Source of the DNA: Limisphaerales bacterium
GTDB taxonomy: Bacteria > Verrucomicrobiota > Verrucomicrobiia > Limisphaerales > SXTU01
DNA: 42,821 bases
Assembly: GCA_009773355.1 (NCBI GenBank)
Contig: WRPG01000047.1
Span: 1-42,821 of the forward strand
Direction of reading: 5' to 3'
Part shown: positions 8,461 to 16,982 of the stretch, piece by piece
Layout: each line of letters starts with the position of its first letter
Numbering within the stretch: position 1 is the first letter of the stretch
Notes under the pieces: generated by a model
What the model saw: only the letters and a program-made list of their open reading frames with translations
The model's database searches: none
What the model was told of the DNA's origin: nothing
Position numbers and translations under genes: made by a program

Positions 8461-9045
8461 TCACGCGGTCCTCCTGAGCTTGCCCTCGACGCATTCACGA
8501 AGCTGCGCGCGAAGCCGGAAGAGCGCCTGCCAGACGGCGTTCTCGGTGCGGGCGAGTTTGGCGGCGATGGTTTCGATGGGCTGGTCCTGCGCGTATTTCA
8601 GCTCGACCAGCTCCTTCAGGTGCGGCGGCAGACAGTCCACGCACGCGCGCAGGTGCTCGACCTCCTCGGTCTCGGCCGCGCCGGGACCGGTCATCAGACC
8701 GTGCTCCAGTTCGCAGGCGCGGGCGTAGTTGAGCTGGTTCTGCTGGTCGCGGGCAAAGCGCTGCAGCTCGGCACGAATGAGATTGGTGGCAATGGCCCGG
8801 AGCCACGCGCGGAAACTCGTGCCGGGCGTGAACCGCGCGAGGTTGCGAAAGGCGAAGACGAACGTCTCGTGTGCCAGCTCGTCCACGAGGTGCGCGACGG
8901 GGAGCTTGAGCGCGATGAACGCGCGGAGGGAGTCGAGATGCGCGTCCACGAGCGGCTCGAACGCGGCGGCATCGCCGGCCTGCACCGCGCGGACGAGCGC
9001 GGCCTCGGCGGGGTTCGGTTTCACGGTGTCAGCCGGCGTGGGCAT
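8461..9045 (-). CDS. ECF-type RNA polymerase sigma factor
   Basis: 194 residues from ATG 9045. Region 2 covers the DAAAFEPLVDAHLDSLRAFI to FRAWLRAIATNLIRAELQR stretch, with the core-binding 'DELAHETFVFAF' block. Region 4 is 'CVDCLPPHLKELVELKYAQDQPIETIAAKLARTENAVWQALFRLRAQLRECV', a helix-turn-helix for the -35 box. It fits an ECF sigma factor. The downstream gene on the same strand encodes an anti-sigma-like membrane protein, so the pair is likely a membrane signalling unit. A type A palindromic repeat separates them. An in-frame ATG at 9108 would add a Pro-rich 21-residue leader that looks non-coding. Confidence 0.88.
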   Translation of the reverse strand: MPTPADTVKPNPAEAALVRAVQAGDAAAFEPLVDAHLDSLRAFIALKLPVAHLVDELAHETFVFAFRNLARFTPGTSFRAWLRAIATNLIRAELQRFARDQQNQLNYARACELEHGLMTGPGAAETEEVEHLRACVDCLPPHLKELVELKYAQDQPIETIAAKLARTENAVWQALFRLRAQLRECVEGKLRRTA

Positions 9046-9221
9046 CTGCACGGGTATAGCGGGAGGACGGGGAGGGCTTACGGGCGGCGGTTCTGTTGGG
9101 CGGGCCAACTGGCTCGCGAGGACCGAAATCCGCCCGCGCCCACCGGTTCGTCAGCTCATCACGTCAGGTTGCTGTTGGGGCCTCGGTGGTTGCGCCCGCT
9201 CGGGCATGGCTCCCGGACGCC

Positions 9222-10439
9222 TCAAATCTGGTCCACCGCGACCTTGCGGGTGACTTCCTCGAGCGTGGTCTCGCCGGCCAGCACGCGGGCCAGGCCGCTT
9301 TGCCAGAGGGTTCTCATGCCCTGCTCGGCGGCGATCTGCTGGATGACGCGCGTGGGCTTCTTCTCCATGACCGCGTCGCGGACGGGTTCGCCGACTTGCA
9401 GGAGTTCCGTGATCGAGAAGCGCCCGCTGTAGCCGGTGTCCTTGCACTCCGGGCAGCCGGAGCCTTGCCGGAAGGAGGCGTTGTCAATCTCCTCCTGCGT
9501 GAGCAGCTTGAGCAGCGCGGCATCCGGCTCGTAGGGGATGGCGCAGAAGGAGCAGTTTTTCCGCACGAGCCGCACGCCCATCACGCCGAGAATGCTCGAC
9601 GCCAGCAGGAACGGCTCGATGCCCATGTTGATGAGCCGCGCAAAGACGCCGGCCGTGGTGCCGCTGTGGACGGTGCTGATGACCAGGTGGCCGGTGAGGC
9701 CGGCCTGCACGGCGATGCCCGCCGTCTCCGGGTCGCGAATCTCGCCCACCATGATGATCTGCGGGTCCTGCCGCATGAGCGAGCGCAGCGCGCCGGCGAA
9801 GGTGAAGTCCTGCGCGGGGTTCAACTGCGCCTGGCTCACCGTCGGGATGGGCACCTCGACGGGATCCTCGACGGACGCGATGCTGACGGCGGTGCCGTGC
9901 TTGCCCAGGAGGTAGTGCAACGCGCAGTAGATGGCGGTGGTCTTGCCCGAACCCGTCGGGCCGGTGAGAAGGATGAGGCCGTTGGGCTTGTTGACGAGGC
10001 TGATGAACTTCTCCTTGGTCTCCGGATCCAGGCCGAGCTTGTCGATGTCGAAGGACCGCGTGGTCGGATCGAAGATGCGGCAGACGACCTTTTCACCCAG
10101 CACGGTCGGGAAGATGGAGACGCGGAGCTGCACGTTGCCGAACTCGGGGCCCATGTTGACCTTGCCGTCCTGCGGGATGCCGCTGAGGTGCGAGGCGAGG
10201 TTGGCCATGACCTTGAAGCGGCCGCCGATCTTGTCCTTCAGCTCGCTGGGCAGATGAACCATCTCAATGAGCTGGCCGGTCACGCGGATGCGCACCGCCA
10301 TGGACTCCTGCCACGGCTCCATGTGGATGTCGCTTGCGCCGGCCTGCACGGCGTCGTGGACGATGTAATTGACGAGGGTGCTGATGTCGGCGTCGAGCAG
10401 CGTGGGGAGCGACTGGAGATAGCTGGTCGTGTGGCTCAT
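9222..10439 (-). CDS. GspE/PilB-family secretion or pilus ATPase
   Basis: 405 residues. An N2-type region (SDIHMEP at about 36-42, IRVTGQL) precedes the ATPase core, with Walker A GPTGSGKT (160-167), Walker B IIMVGEIRDPETA (E233 catalytic) and a His box GHLVISTVH (250-258). Four cysteines in two CxxC pairs (296/299 and 329/332) form the zinc module typical of GspE and PilB. The usual N-terminal MshEN/N1 domain is missing, so the protein is shorter than most PilB or GspE. It powers assembly of type IV pilus-like or type II secretion pseudopili from the cytoplasmic face of the inner membrane. No other pilus genes are in the window, so it is a stand-alone gene here. A PilT-like retraction role is less likely because of the Cys module. 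Confidence 0.85.
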   Translation of the reverse strand: MSHTTSYLQSLPTLLDADISTLVNYIVHDAVQAGASDIHMEPWQESMAVRIRVTGQLIEMVHLPSELKDKIGGRFKVMANLASHLSGIPQDGKVNMGPEFGNVQLRVSIFPTVLGEKVVCRIFDPTTRSFDIDKLGLDPETKEKFISLVNKPNGLILLTGPTGSGKTTAIYCALHYLLGKHGTAVSIASVEDPVEVPIPTVSQAQLNPAQDFTFAGALRSLMRQDPQIIMVGEIRDPETAGIAVQAGLTGHLVISTVHSGTTAGVFARLINMGIEPFLLASSILGVMGVRLVRKNCSFCAIPYEPDAALLKLLTQEEIDNASFRQGSGCPECKDTGYSGRFSITELLQVGEPVRDAVMEKKPTRVIQQIAAEQGMRTLWQSGLARVLAGETTLEEVTRKVAVDQI

Positions 10440-10521
10440 GGTGAATGCGGTTGAGTGGGAAGATTTTTACGGAACCGCCCGGCGCGTGGCGAGCAAGAAT
10501 GCGGGGGGAGCGCGGCACGAC

Positions 10522-10589
10522 GGGGCGGGCGTCCTCGCAAGCTGCCGCCCGCAGACCATCGTGGCCCGGCTCGCGAGGACGCTCGCCCC
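10522..10589. repeat. Palindromic repeat between the GspE-like and hydrolase genes
   Basis: Arms of 21 bp (10522-10542 and 10569-10589; core gcgtcctcgc/gcgaggacgc) pair with two differences around a 26-base centre. A related gctcgcgaggac stretch occurs near 9112-9123. It lies in the 179-bp gap between two minus-strand genes and may work as a terminator or a mobile palindromic unit. Confidence 0.8.
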
Positions 10590-10618
10590 ACCGGACGCGG
10601 ATCACGGAGCCGCGCCGC

Positions 10619-12649
10619 CTACTTCGTTCCGCCGGGGATGACTTCCCAGCGCTCGCCGAAGAAGCCGGCGTTGGCGATGCCGCCGGGCAGGCGCGAGCTG
10701 ACCGGCACGTTCAAGTCAACAATCGCGTAGTCCGGCAGCTTGGGCACCTGGCGCGCGTTGTTGAGGTAGTCGTATTCGCGGAAGGTGAAGCCGCTGTTGA
10801 GCACGACGTATTTCTTTGGGTTCAGCGGGTTCGGGAAGATCAGCACCGGCACATGGTGCGTCGCCGGATAACTCACCGCGCCAATGCGGACTTGCTGCGC
10901 GTCCCAGCGCACCGGCAGGCGGTCCAGCACGCGGGCGAGGAACTTGTTGCTCGCCGGGTCGCCCCAGAGCACGAGGTTGTGCTGGGCGATGTCGGCGTCG
11001 GTGATGGTGAGATCGTCCTTCACGCGCGCGTCGCCGCGATACTGCCGCCGCCAGTGCTCGACGGCGTGCTTCATCTCCGTGTCCGCCCATTTGCCCACGC
11101 GGTCGTTGAGCGGCGCGCCGGTGGGGCGCACCATGAGGAAGCTGTCGAGGAACGCGTCGTCAATCGGCCCTTGCAGCCCGTGGCGCTTGCGCAGCGAGAC
11201 GTCGTCGGACACGGCGGCCAGCGCCCATTTGCCCGCGAGCTTGCGGAAGTGCGCGGTCCACGACTTGTCGGTCTCGACCAGGGGCGCTTCGAGCTTCTGG
11301 TTGTCAATGAGCACGCGCGGCGCGCTGCCTTGCAGCAGCTTGCAGGTGCCGGCGGGGAACAGCAGCGAGAAGGCGGAGACGTTGGCCGTCTTCACGCGCA
11401 CCATGTTCTCGGCGAACACCTGCGTCGCGTCCACGCGGGCGCGGTTCCAGTGCTCCTCCAGGCCGTCTAGGCGGACCCAATGCGACTGGTTGTAGCGCAG
11501 CGTCCAGGTGGTGAACTTCACCGCGTCCGGCGCGGGATCCTTGCCCAGCGCGACGATGCCGTCCACGCGGCGGTTGATCTCCACGATGGAGTCCGGGTGG
11601 TAGCGGTGCGGCGTCTTGTCCGGGCCGATGATGTGCGTGAGCTGCAGGCCCTCGGCGGCGGCGGCCTTGGCCATGATGTCGGCGGCCTGCTTCTGCGAGT
11701 CGGCCTCGCCGCTGTAGGCGACGGTCGGGAGGTTGAACAGGTTCACCGCGTAGTCCGTGCAGTCATACATGTGCCAGAGCTTGCGCTCGAACCACGTCGG
11801 CTTGACGTCCTCCTTCTGGAAGACTTTCAGGAAGTCCGGCGTCTCGCTGAAGCCCGCGCCCGGCGCCGCCGCCGCCCAGACGCCGGGGTAATGCACCGCA
11901 AACTGCCAGCACGCCGCGCCGCCCATCGAGAAGCCGCGCACCACCAGCCGGCGGTCGTCCACCGGGTAATACTTCTTCGCGTGCGCCAGCGCCTCGAAGA
12001 GGTCCTCCTCGCCCGCGAGCTTGTTCGCGCAGCAGTAGCGGCCGTAGAGGTGCAGCACCAGCGCGCCGGGCGGGACGAATTGCCCGGGCGACTTCTGCCG
12101 CTGGTCCACGAAGGACAGCTCCGACAGTTTCTCGCCGCGCCCATGAATCCAGAAGTCCAGGCGCAGCGGCGCGCCGCCGGGCGCGAAGTTGGGCGGCACC
12201 ACGAGGCCGTAGGGCTGGATCGAGCCGTCAATCTTCGACTGATACGCGCGCACCACGAGGCCGGTCTGTGCCAGCCACGGGGCCTTGCCATCGCGCAAGG
12301 CCGCCGCGCGCTCGCCGCCGCGCTTGAGCAGGTCGCGCGCGACTGCGACCTCGTTGGTCGTGTAGAACTCGTCGTGCCGCAGCGCCCAGTCCACGGCCTT
12401 GTGGTAGATCTGCACGTCCGGCAGCAGGTCGAGGAGGGCGGGCTTGGCCTTGAGTGAATTGCGCAGCGCTTCGATGTCCTTTGCCAGTGCTGCCGCCCCG
12501 GCGGTCAATTCCGCGCGGGCGGCGGGGGCGATTGGAACGCCGGGCGGTGGGACGCGCCGGACGTTGTCGGCGAGATTGTCCGCGGGGCCGTCGGCGAGAG
12601 CGGTGAAGGTGAAAGCAAGCAGCGCGGCGAGGCGGAATGATGTCTTCAT
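10619..12649 (-). CDS. Exported alpha/beta-hydrolase of the prolyl-oligopeptidase/esterase type
   Basis: 676 residues from ATG 12649, where a signal peptide begins (MKTSFRLAALLAFTFTALA). An N-terminal helical region to about residue 130 is followed by an alpha/beta-hydrolase domain with 'LDFWIHGRGE' (oxyanion side) and nucleophile elbow GFSMGG (Ser241). A likely histidine lies in 'DKTPHRYHPDS'. The C-terminal third (about 420-676) is beta-rich and contains a second Rossmann-like stretch ('ITDADIAQHNLVLWGDPASNKFLARVL'). This layout is common in secreted planctomycete and verrucomicrobial hydrolases, with substrates such as esters or peptides. The exact substrate cannot be told. The periplasm is the likely location. 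The extension to 12739 would precede the signal peptide and is rejected. Confidence 0.8.
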   Translation of the reverse strand: MKTSFRLAALLAFTFTALADGPADNLADNVRRVPPPGVPIAPAARAELTAGAAALAKDIEALRNSLKAKPALLDLLPDVQIYHKAVDWALRHDEFYTTNEVAVARDLLKRGGERAAALRDGKAPWLAQTGLVVRAYQSKIDGSIQPYGLVVPPNFAPGGAPLRLDFWIHGRGEKLSELSFVDQRQKSPGQFVPPGALVLHLYGRYCCANKLAGEEDLFEALAHAKKYYPVDDRRLVVRGFSMGGAACWQFAVHYPGVWAAAAPGAGFSETPDFLKVFQKEDVKPTWFERKLWHMYDCTDYAVNLFNLPTVAYSGEADSQKQAADIMAKAAAAEGLQLTHIIGPDKTPHRYHPDSIVEINRRVDGIVALGKDPAPDAVKFTTWTLRYNQSHWVRLDGLEEHWNRARVDATQVFAENMVRVKTANVSAFSLLFPAGTCKLLQGSAPRVLIDNQKLEAPLVETDKSWTAHFRKLAGKWALAAVSDDVSLRKRHGLQGPIDDAFLDSFLMVRPTGAPLNDRVGKWADTEMKHAVEHWRRQYRGDARVKDDLTITDADIAQHNLVLWGDPASNKFLARVLDRLPVRWDAQQVRIGAVSYPATHHVPVLIFPNPLNPKKYVVLNSGFTFREYDYLNNARQVPKLPDYAIVDLNVPVSSRLPGGIANAGFFGERWEVIPGGTK

Positions 12650-12699
12650 GCGAATGAACGGACGATACCAAGCACGCGGCGCACGCAAAGACTTTTGGT

Positions 12700-12779
12700 G
12701 CGTGAGGCGGACACGCTTGTCCGCCGTGGCGGAAAACATGGAGGCGCTGGTCAGCGGGACAAGAGTGTCCCGCTCACGC
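12700..12779. repeat. Palindromic repeat between purL and the hydrolase gene
   Basis: Two imperfect palindromes (12700-12727 and 12752-12779, each around a Cys-codon-like ttgtcc/ggacaa core) that also pair with each other. The outer ends are gcgtga and tcacgc. It reaches the stop codon of purL (12774). Confidence 0.75.
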
Positions 12780-15269
12780 CATCGCGCGGGCGATGCTGTT
12801 CCACCAGGCGTCGTGCAACTCGGCCACGGGCGCGGTGAACTCGCCGCCGGCGGTCTTCACCGTCAGCGCGTCGCCGCCCACGGTGCCGAGGCGCGCGGCG
12901 GGGACGCCCATGAGCTTCGCGCGCTCGATGACCTTCGTGGCGTTGAGTGGCGCGCAGGTGATGACGGCGCGGTTTTGGGTTTCGCCGAAGAGGAGGGCGT
13001 CGAGGCGCAAAGTAGGGCAGGCATCTTGCCTGCCTTCCGACTTCTCAGCGGTTGTCGCGTTCTCCGACGTGCTGGAGGAGTTAGATGACAGGCTGGAAGC
13101 CTGTCCTACTTGGGAAAGGTCCACCGTCGCGCCGATGAGCCGGGGTGTTTCGCGCGCGGACTGCTGCGCGATGCAGCTCTCCGCGAGGCACACGGCCAGG
13201 CCACCTTCGCTGCAATCGTGCGCGCTCTTCACCTCGCCGGTGTAAATGAGGCCGAGCAGCGTCGTGTGCAGCGTCTGCGCCGCTTCCAAGTCCACGCGTG
13301 GCGGGAGGCCGGTCTTCTTGCCGTGAAGCGTCTGGAGGCACGCGCTGCCACCGAGACCTTGCAGCGGGTCCACCGTGTCCACCGGTGCGCCGAGCAGGAT
13401 GATGGCGTCGCCGGCGTCCTTGAACCACGCGGTCGTGATGTGCTCCGGCTGCTCGATGAGGCCGACGACGGCGACGGTCGGCGTGGGGTCAATCGCGCCG
13501 AGCGCGCCGCGCTGGTTGTAGAGCGAGACGTTGCCGCCGGTGACTGGCGCGTTGAAGGCGCGGCACCCCTCGGCGAGGCCGCGCACGGATTCCCTGAGCT
13601 GCCAGAAAATCTCCGGGTAATGCGGGTTGCCGAAGTTGAGGTTGTCCGTCGCGCCCAGCGGTGAAGCACCGGAGCAAGCAAGATTGCGACACGCTTCGGC
13701 GATGGCGGCCTTCCCGCCCTCGTAGGGGTCGAGATAGACGTAGGCTCCGTTGCAGTCGCAGGTGAAGGCGACGTATTTGTCGGGGATTTGAGATCTGGAA
13801 TTGGAGATTTCAGATTGGCCAGCCTGCGCCGCCGCGTATTCGGCCTTCGTGATCGGCAGGCTGTCGCCCTTGATGCGGATGACGGCGGCGTCGCTGCCAG
13901 GGCAGACCACGGAGCCGTCGCGGACCATGTGGTCGTATTGGCGATAGACCCAGTTCTTCGAGGCGATGGAGTGGTTGGCGAGAAGGGCCTTCAGGTCGGC
14001 CATTGGCGATTGGCTGTCGGCTATACCATCCAGGCGGAACGCGCGGACGCCCTCCATGTAAGCGGCTTCCTTCGATTCGCGCTGATAGACCGGCGCTTCC
14101 TCGGTGAGCTTCTTCGCCGGCACATCCACGACGACCTTGCCGCCGTGGCGGACGACCATCTGGCCCGTGTCCGTCACGACGCCGATCTCGGCCCATGGCA
14201 AATCCCACTTGTCGAAAATCTTCTTCACCTCCTCCTCGCGGCCCTTGTGGACCACGATGAGCATCCGTTCCTGCGACTCGGACAACATGATCTCGTAGCT
14301 GCTCATGTTCGGTGCGCGCTGCGGCACCTTGTTCAGCTCGATTTCGATGCCCGTGCCCGCGCGCGCCGCCGTCTCGCACGTCGAGCAGGTCAGGCCCGCC
14401 GCGCCCATGTCCTGCATGCCGGCGACGCAGCCGGTGGCGAGGAGTTCGAGGCACGCTTCGCAGACGAGCTTCTCCATGAAGGGATCGCCCACCTGCACCG
14501 CGCCGCGCTGCTGCTCGGCGGATTCCTCGGTCAAGTCCTGAGACGCGAACGCCGCGCCCGCGAGGCCGTCGCGACCGGTCGCGGGGCCGACGTAGAAGAC
14601 CGGGTTCCCAATGCCGTGCGCCGCGCCGCGCGTGATTTGGTCGTGGCGCAGCACGCCGAGGCAGAAGGCGTTGACGAGCGGGTTGCCCTCGTAGCTTTTG
14701 TCGAAATAGACCTCGCCTGCGATGGTCGGGATGCCGAAGCAGTTTCCGTAGTGCGCGATGCCGCTGACCACGCCGGAGAAGAGCCGCTTGTTGTTGGCGA
14801 TTGCCGATTGCCGATTGCCAATCGCCGAAGCGTCCGCAGACAGGGCATAGCCCTCATCGCTGATCGGCCCGAAGCGCAGCGAGTTCAGCGCCGCGACGGG
14901 CCGCGCGCCCATCGTGAAGATGTCGCGGATGATGCCGCCGACGCCCGTGGCCGCGCCCTGGAACGGCTCGACCGCGCTGGGATGGTTGTGCGACTCGATC
15001 TTGAAGGCGATGGCCACGCCGTCGCCCACATCAATGATGCCGGCGTTCTCCTCGCCCGCGCCGACGAGGATGTTCGCGGCCTTGGTCGGGAAGGTCTTCA
15101 GCACGGGCCGGGTGTTCTTGTAGGAGCAGTGCTCGCTCCACATGACCGAGAAGATGCCCAGCTCGGTGTAGGTCGGCGCGCGGCCGAGGATGTCGAGCAC
15201 CTTCTGATATTCGTCCGGCGTGAGGTTGTGCTTGGCGACCAGTTCGGGGGTGATGGCGGGTTCGGTCAT
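12774..15269 (-). CDS. purL: Phosphoribosylformylglycinamidine synthase II
   Basis: 831 residues, the ATP-dependent amidotransferase subunit that makes FGAM in purine synthesis. Family motifs are intact: '[12 protein letters not shown]' (44-55), '[29 protein letters not shown]' (88-116), '[11 protein letters not shown]', '[13 protein letters not shown]' near the C-terminus. The enzyme is normally about 740 residues. The excess is largely explained by four extra patches: about 149-160 ([12 protein letters not shown]), about 416-423, about 484-496 ([12 protein letters not shown]) and about 720-754 (from GQASSL to GRQDACPT). They coincide with repeat DNA (14794-14828, 14002-14021, 13782-13818, 13010-13111). 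All keep the frame and miss the motifs. No purQ or purS is nearby. The enzyme is probably functional. Confidence 0.95.
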   Translation of the reverse strand: MTEPAITPELVAKHNLTPDEYQKVLDILGRAPTYTELGIFSVMWSEHCSYKNTRPVLKTFPTKAANILVGAGEENAGIIDVGDGVAIAFKIESHNHPSAVEPFQGAATGVGGIIRDIFTMGARPVAALNSLRFGPISDEGYALSADASAIGNRQSAIANNKRLFSGVVSGIAHYGNCFGIPTIAGEVYFDKSYEGNPLVNAFCLGVLRHDQITRGAAHGIGNPVFYVGPATGRDGLAGAAFASQDLTEESAEQQRGAVQVGDPFMEKLVCEACLELLATGCVAGMQDMGAAGLTCSTCETAARAGTGIEIELNKVPQRAPNMSSYEIMLSESQERMLIVVHKGREEEVKKIFDKWDLPWAEIGVVTDTGQMVVRHGGKVVVDVPAKKLTEEAPVYQRESKEAAYMEGVRAFRLDGIADSQSPMADLKALLANHSIASKNWVYRQYDHMVRDGSVVCPGSDAAVIRIKGDSLPITKAEYAAAQAGQSEISNSRSQIPDKYVAFTCDCNGAYVYLDPYEGGKAAIAEACRNLACSGASPLGATDNLNFGNPHYPEIFWQLRESVRGLAEGCRAFNAPVTGGNVSLYNQRGALGAIDPTPTVAVVGLIEQPEHITTAWFKDAGDAIILLGAPVDTVDPLQGLGGSACLQTLHGKKTGLPPRVDLEAAQTLHTTLLGLIYTGEVKSAHDCSEGGLAVCLAESCIAQQSARETPRLIGATVDLSQVGQASSLSSNSSSTSENATTAEKSEGRQDACPTLRLDALLFGETQNRAVITCAPLNATKVIERAKLMGVPAARLGTVGGDALTVKTAGGEFTAPVAELHDAWWNSIARAMA
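13010..13111. repeat. Palindromic repeat, type B, in-frame inside purL
   Basis: Arms aagtagggcaggcatcttgc... (from 13010) and ...aagcctgtcctactt (to 13111) pair around a central region of about 50 bases. Translated on the purL strand it gives a Ser/Glu/Thr-rich insert ending GRQDACPT at about residues 720-754. Confidence 0.88.
13782..13818. repeat. Short repeat in-frame inside purL
   Basis: An array of gatttgagatctggaattgg-type units, each a near-palindrome of 'atttc/gaaat' steps. It encodes [12 protein letters not shown] at about residues 484-496, which has no place in the PurL fold. Confidence 0.65.
14794..14828. repeat. Short gattgcc repeat in-frame inside purL
   Basis: Tandem and inverted copies of gattgcc/ggcaatc (gcgattgccgattgcc, then gattgccaatcgcc). 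It encodes [12 protein letters not shown] at about residues 149-160. A shorter relative, attggcgattggctgtcggc, occurs at 14002-14021 in the same gene. Confidence 0.7.
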
Positions 15270-15388
15270 CGGCGCGTCAGTTCAACAGTTCCAAAAACGC
15301 GGCGAGCATGGGCGGACACCGTGGAGGCGGCAAGCAAATCGAAACCGCGCGGAGCCGGCGTTCCGCCCGGCCATCGCCAGTAAAACGG

Positions 15389-15416
15389 TTGACTTGGTTT
15401 TCGCCCTGACAATAAT
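15389..15416 (+). promoter_or_regulatory. Sigma-70-type promoter of the FHA gene
   Basis: A -35 box TTGACT (15389-15394), a 16-base spacer and a -10 box AATAAT (15411-15416, five of six matches). A start site near 15423 would leave a leader of about 14 bases before the ATG at 15437, and no Shine-Dalgarno sequence is seen there. This is the clearest housekeeping promoter in the window. Confidence 0.55.
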
Positions 15417-15436
15417 CCCCTCAAACCGAACGACGT

Positions 15437-15952
15437 ATGCCGAGACTTGTCTTATTGACCGAGGGATTCACGGGGCGCTCCTTCGAGTTGAAGGCGGAGC
15501 GCTCCACGGTCGGCCGGCTGGAGGACAACAATTTTCAGATTCCCGCCCCTTCGGTGTCGAGCCATCACTGCGAGATCTTGCTCCGGGGCAATGATGTCGT
15601 GGTCAAGGATCTCGACTCGACCAACGGCACGTTCATCAATGGCGAGCAGGTGACCGAGGCCACGCTGCCCGTCGGCCAGACGGTTCGGTTCGGCTCCGTC
15701 GAGGCGCGGCTGGAGGCCTCTGCGCCCACCGGCGCCTCGGGCAAGAAGGTGCTCGACAAGACCGCCGTGCTGCCGCAGGGCGTCAAGATGAACGAATTGG
15801 AGCAGGGCACCCAGAAGATCACCACCTTCGACAAGAACTCCCCGTTCAAGAAAAAGAGCAACACGCTCAAGTGGGTGTTCATCGGCATCGGCGTCCTCCT
15901 TGCCCTGGTCATCATCGGAGTGCTGGTGTTTGTCGTCATGGGCGACAAGTAA
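15437..15952 (+). CDS. FHA-domain protein with C-terminal membrane anchor
   Basis: 171 residues. The N-terminal forkhead-associated domain (about 5-90) binds phosphothreonine peptides; its key residues GR (26-27), SSHH (41-44) and the TNGTFING turn are present. A linker of about 50 residues rich in Lys and Thr (DKTAVLPQG, TQKITTFDKNSPFKKK) could itself be a phosphorylation target. A single membrane helix lies at about 146-168 and the chain ends MGDK. It is likely a membrane-tethered reader of Ser/Thr kinase signals. No kinase gene is in the window. It is divergent from purL (167-bp gap holding the promoter) and converges with hemB, with only 40 bases between the stops and no clear terminator. 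Confidence 0.85.
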   Translation: MPRLVLLTEGFTGRSFELKAERSTVGRLEDNNFQIPAPSVSSHHCEILLRGNDVVVKDLDSTNGTFINGEQVTEATLPVGQTVRFGSVEARLEASAPTGASGKKVLDKTAVLPQGVKMNELEQGTQKITTFDKNSPFKKKSNTLKWVFIGIGVLLALVIIGVLVFVVMGDK

Positions 15953-15992
15953 CGCCACCGTCCGTCCCGCCAGTGGGGCAACGGGAAAGGCG

Positions 15993-16982
15993 CTAACCCT
16001 TCAACCAGCCGCAGACTTCCTTGGCGGAATACGTGATGATGATGTCTGCTCCAGCGCGACGCATCCCCAGCAGCGCCTCCAACGTCACCGCGCGCTCGTC
16101 AATCCAGCCCTTCGCCGCCGCCGCCTTGATCATGGAATACTCCGCACTGACCGCGTAGGCGGCGGTCGGATAGCCGAACGTCGTCTTCACGCGGTGCAAA
16201 ATGTCCAAGTAGGCCAGCGCGGGCTTCACCATGACCATGTCCGCGCCCTCGGCGATGTCCAGGGCGACCTCGCGCAGCGCCTCCTCGACGTTGGCCGGGT
16301 TCATCTGGTAACTGCGCCGGTCGCCGAACTGCGGCGCGGACTCCGCCGCCTCGCGGAACGGGCCGTAGAAGGCCGACGCATACTTCGCGGCGTAGGCGAG
16401 GATCGGCGTGTCGGTGAGGCCGGCCTTGTCCAGCCCCGTGCGGATGGCCCGCACCCGGCCGTCCATCATGTCGCTGGGTGCGACCATGTCCGCGCCCGCC
16501 TCGGCGTGGCTCACGGCGGTGCGGGCCAGCAGCTTGAGCGACGGGTCGTTCAAGACCTTCCCCGCCGCGCGGTGCACCAGGCCGCAGTGGCCGTGGCTCA
16601 TGTATTCGCACAGGCAGACGTCGGTGATGACGAGCAGGCCGGGCAGTTCCTTTTTCAGCGCGCGGACCGCCTGCTGGACGATGCCGTTGCGCGCGTAAGC
16701 GCCCGACGCCCGCTCGTCCTTCTGGTCTGGAATGCCAAACAGCAGCACCGCCGGCACGCCCGTCGCGTGCGCGGCCGCCGCGTCCTTCACCAGCTCGTCC
16801 ACGCTCAACTGAAAGACGCCCGGCATCGCGCCGATGGGGCGGCGCTCCTTCCGGCCGGGGCGCGCGAAAAACGGCAGCACGAGCTGGTGCGCGCCCAATT
16901 GCGTCTCCGTCACCATGCGGCGCAGCGCGGGGGACTGCCGGAGGCGGCGTGGGCGGTAGGCGGGGAAGGACGGCGGGTTCAT
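15993..16982 (-). CDS. hemB: Delta-aminolevulinic acid dehydratase (porphobilinogen synthase)
   Basis: 329 residues from ATG 16982. It joins two 5-aminolevulinate molecules into porphobilinogen for haem and other tetrapyrroles, in the cytoplasm. The Schiff-base lysines are K200 (AYAAKYAS) and K253 (MVKPA). The metal site [14 protein letters not shown] (about 121-134) has Cys 123, 125 and 133, the zinc-dependent type. The start overlaps the stop of the upstream zinc-ribbon gene in an ATGA, which implies translational coupling. This is the only haem-synthesis gene here. It may supply the cytochromes matured by the CcsA/ResB pair further right, but that is only inference. An open frame extends to 17510 upstream but has no family match. 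Confidence 0.96.
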   Translation of the reverse strand: MNPPSFPAYRPRRLRQSPALRRMVTETQLGAHQLVLPFFARPGRKERRPIGAMPGVFQLSVDELVKDAAAAHATGVPAVLLFGIPDQKDERASGAYARNGIVQQAVRALKKELPGLLVITDVCLCEYMSHGHCGLVHRAAGKVLNDPSLKLLARTAVSHAEAGADMVAPSDMMDGRVRAIRTGLDKAGLTDTPILAYAAKYASAFYGPFREAAESAPQFGDRRSYQMNPANVEEALREVALDIAEGADMVMVKPALAYLDILHRVKTTFGYPTAAYAVSAEYSMIKAAAAKGWIDERAVTLEALLGMRRAGADIIITYSAKEVCGWLKG

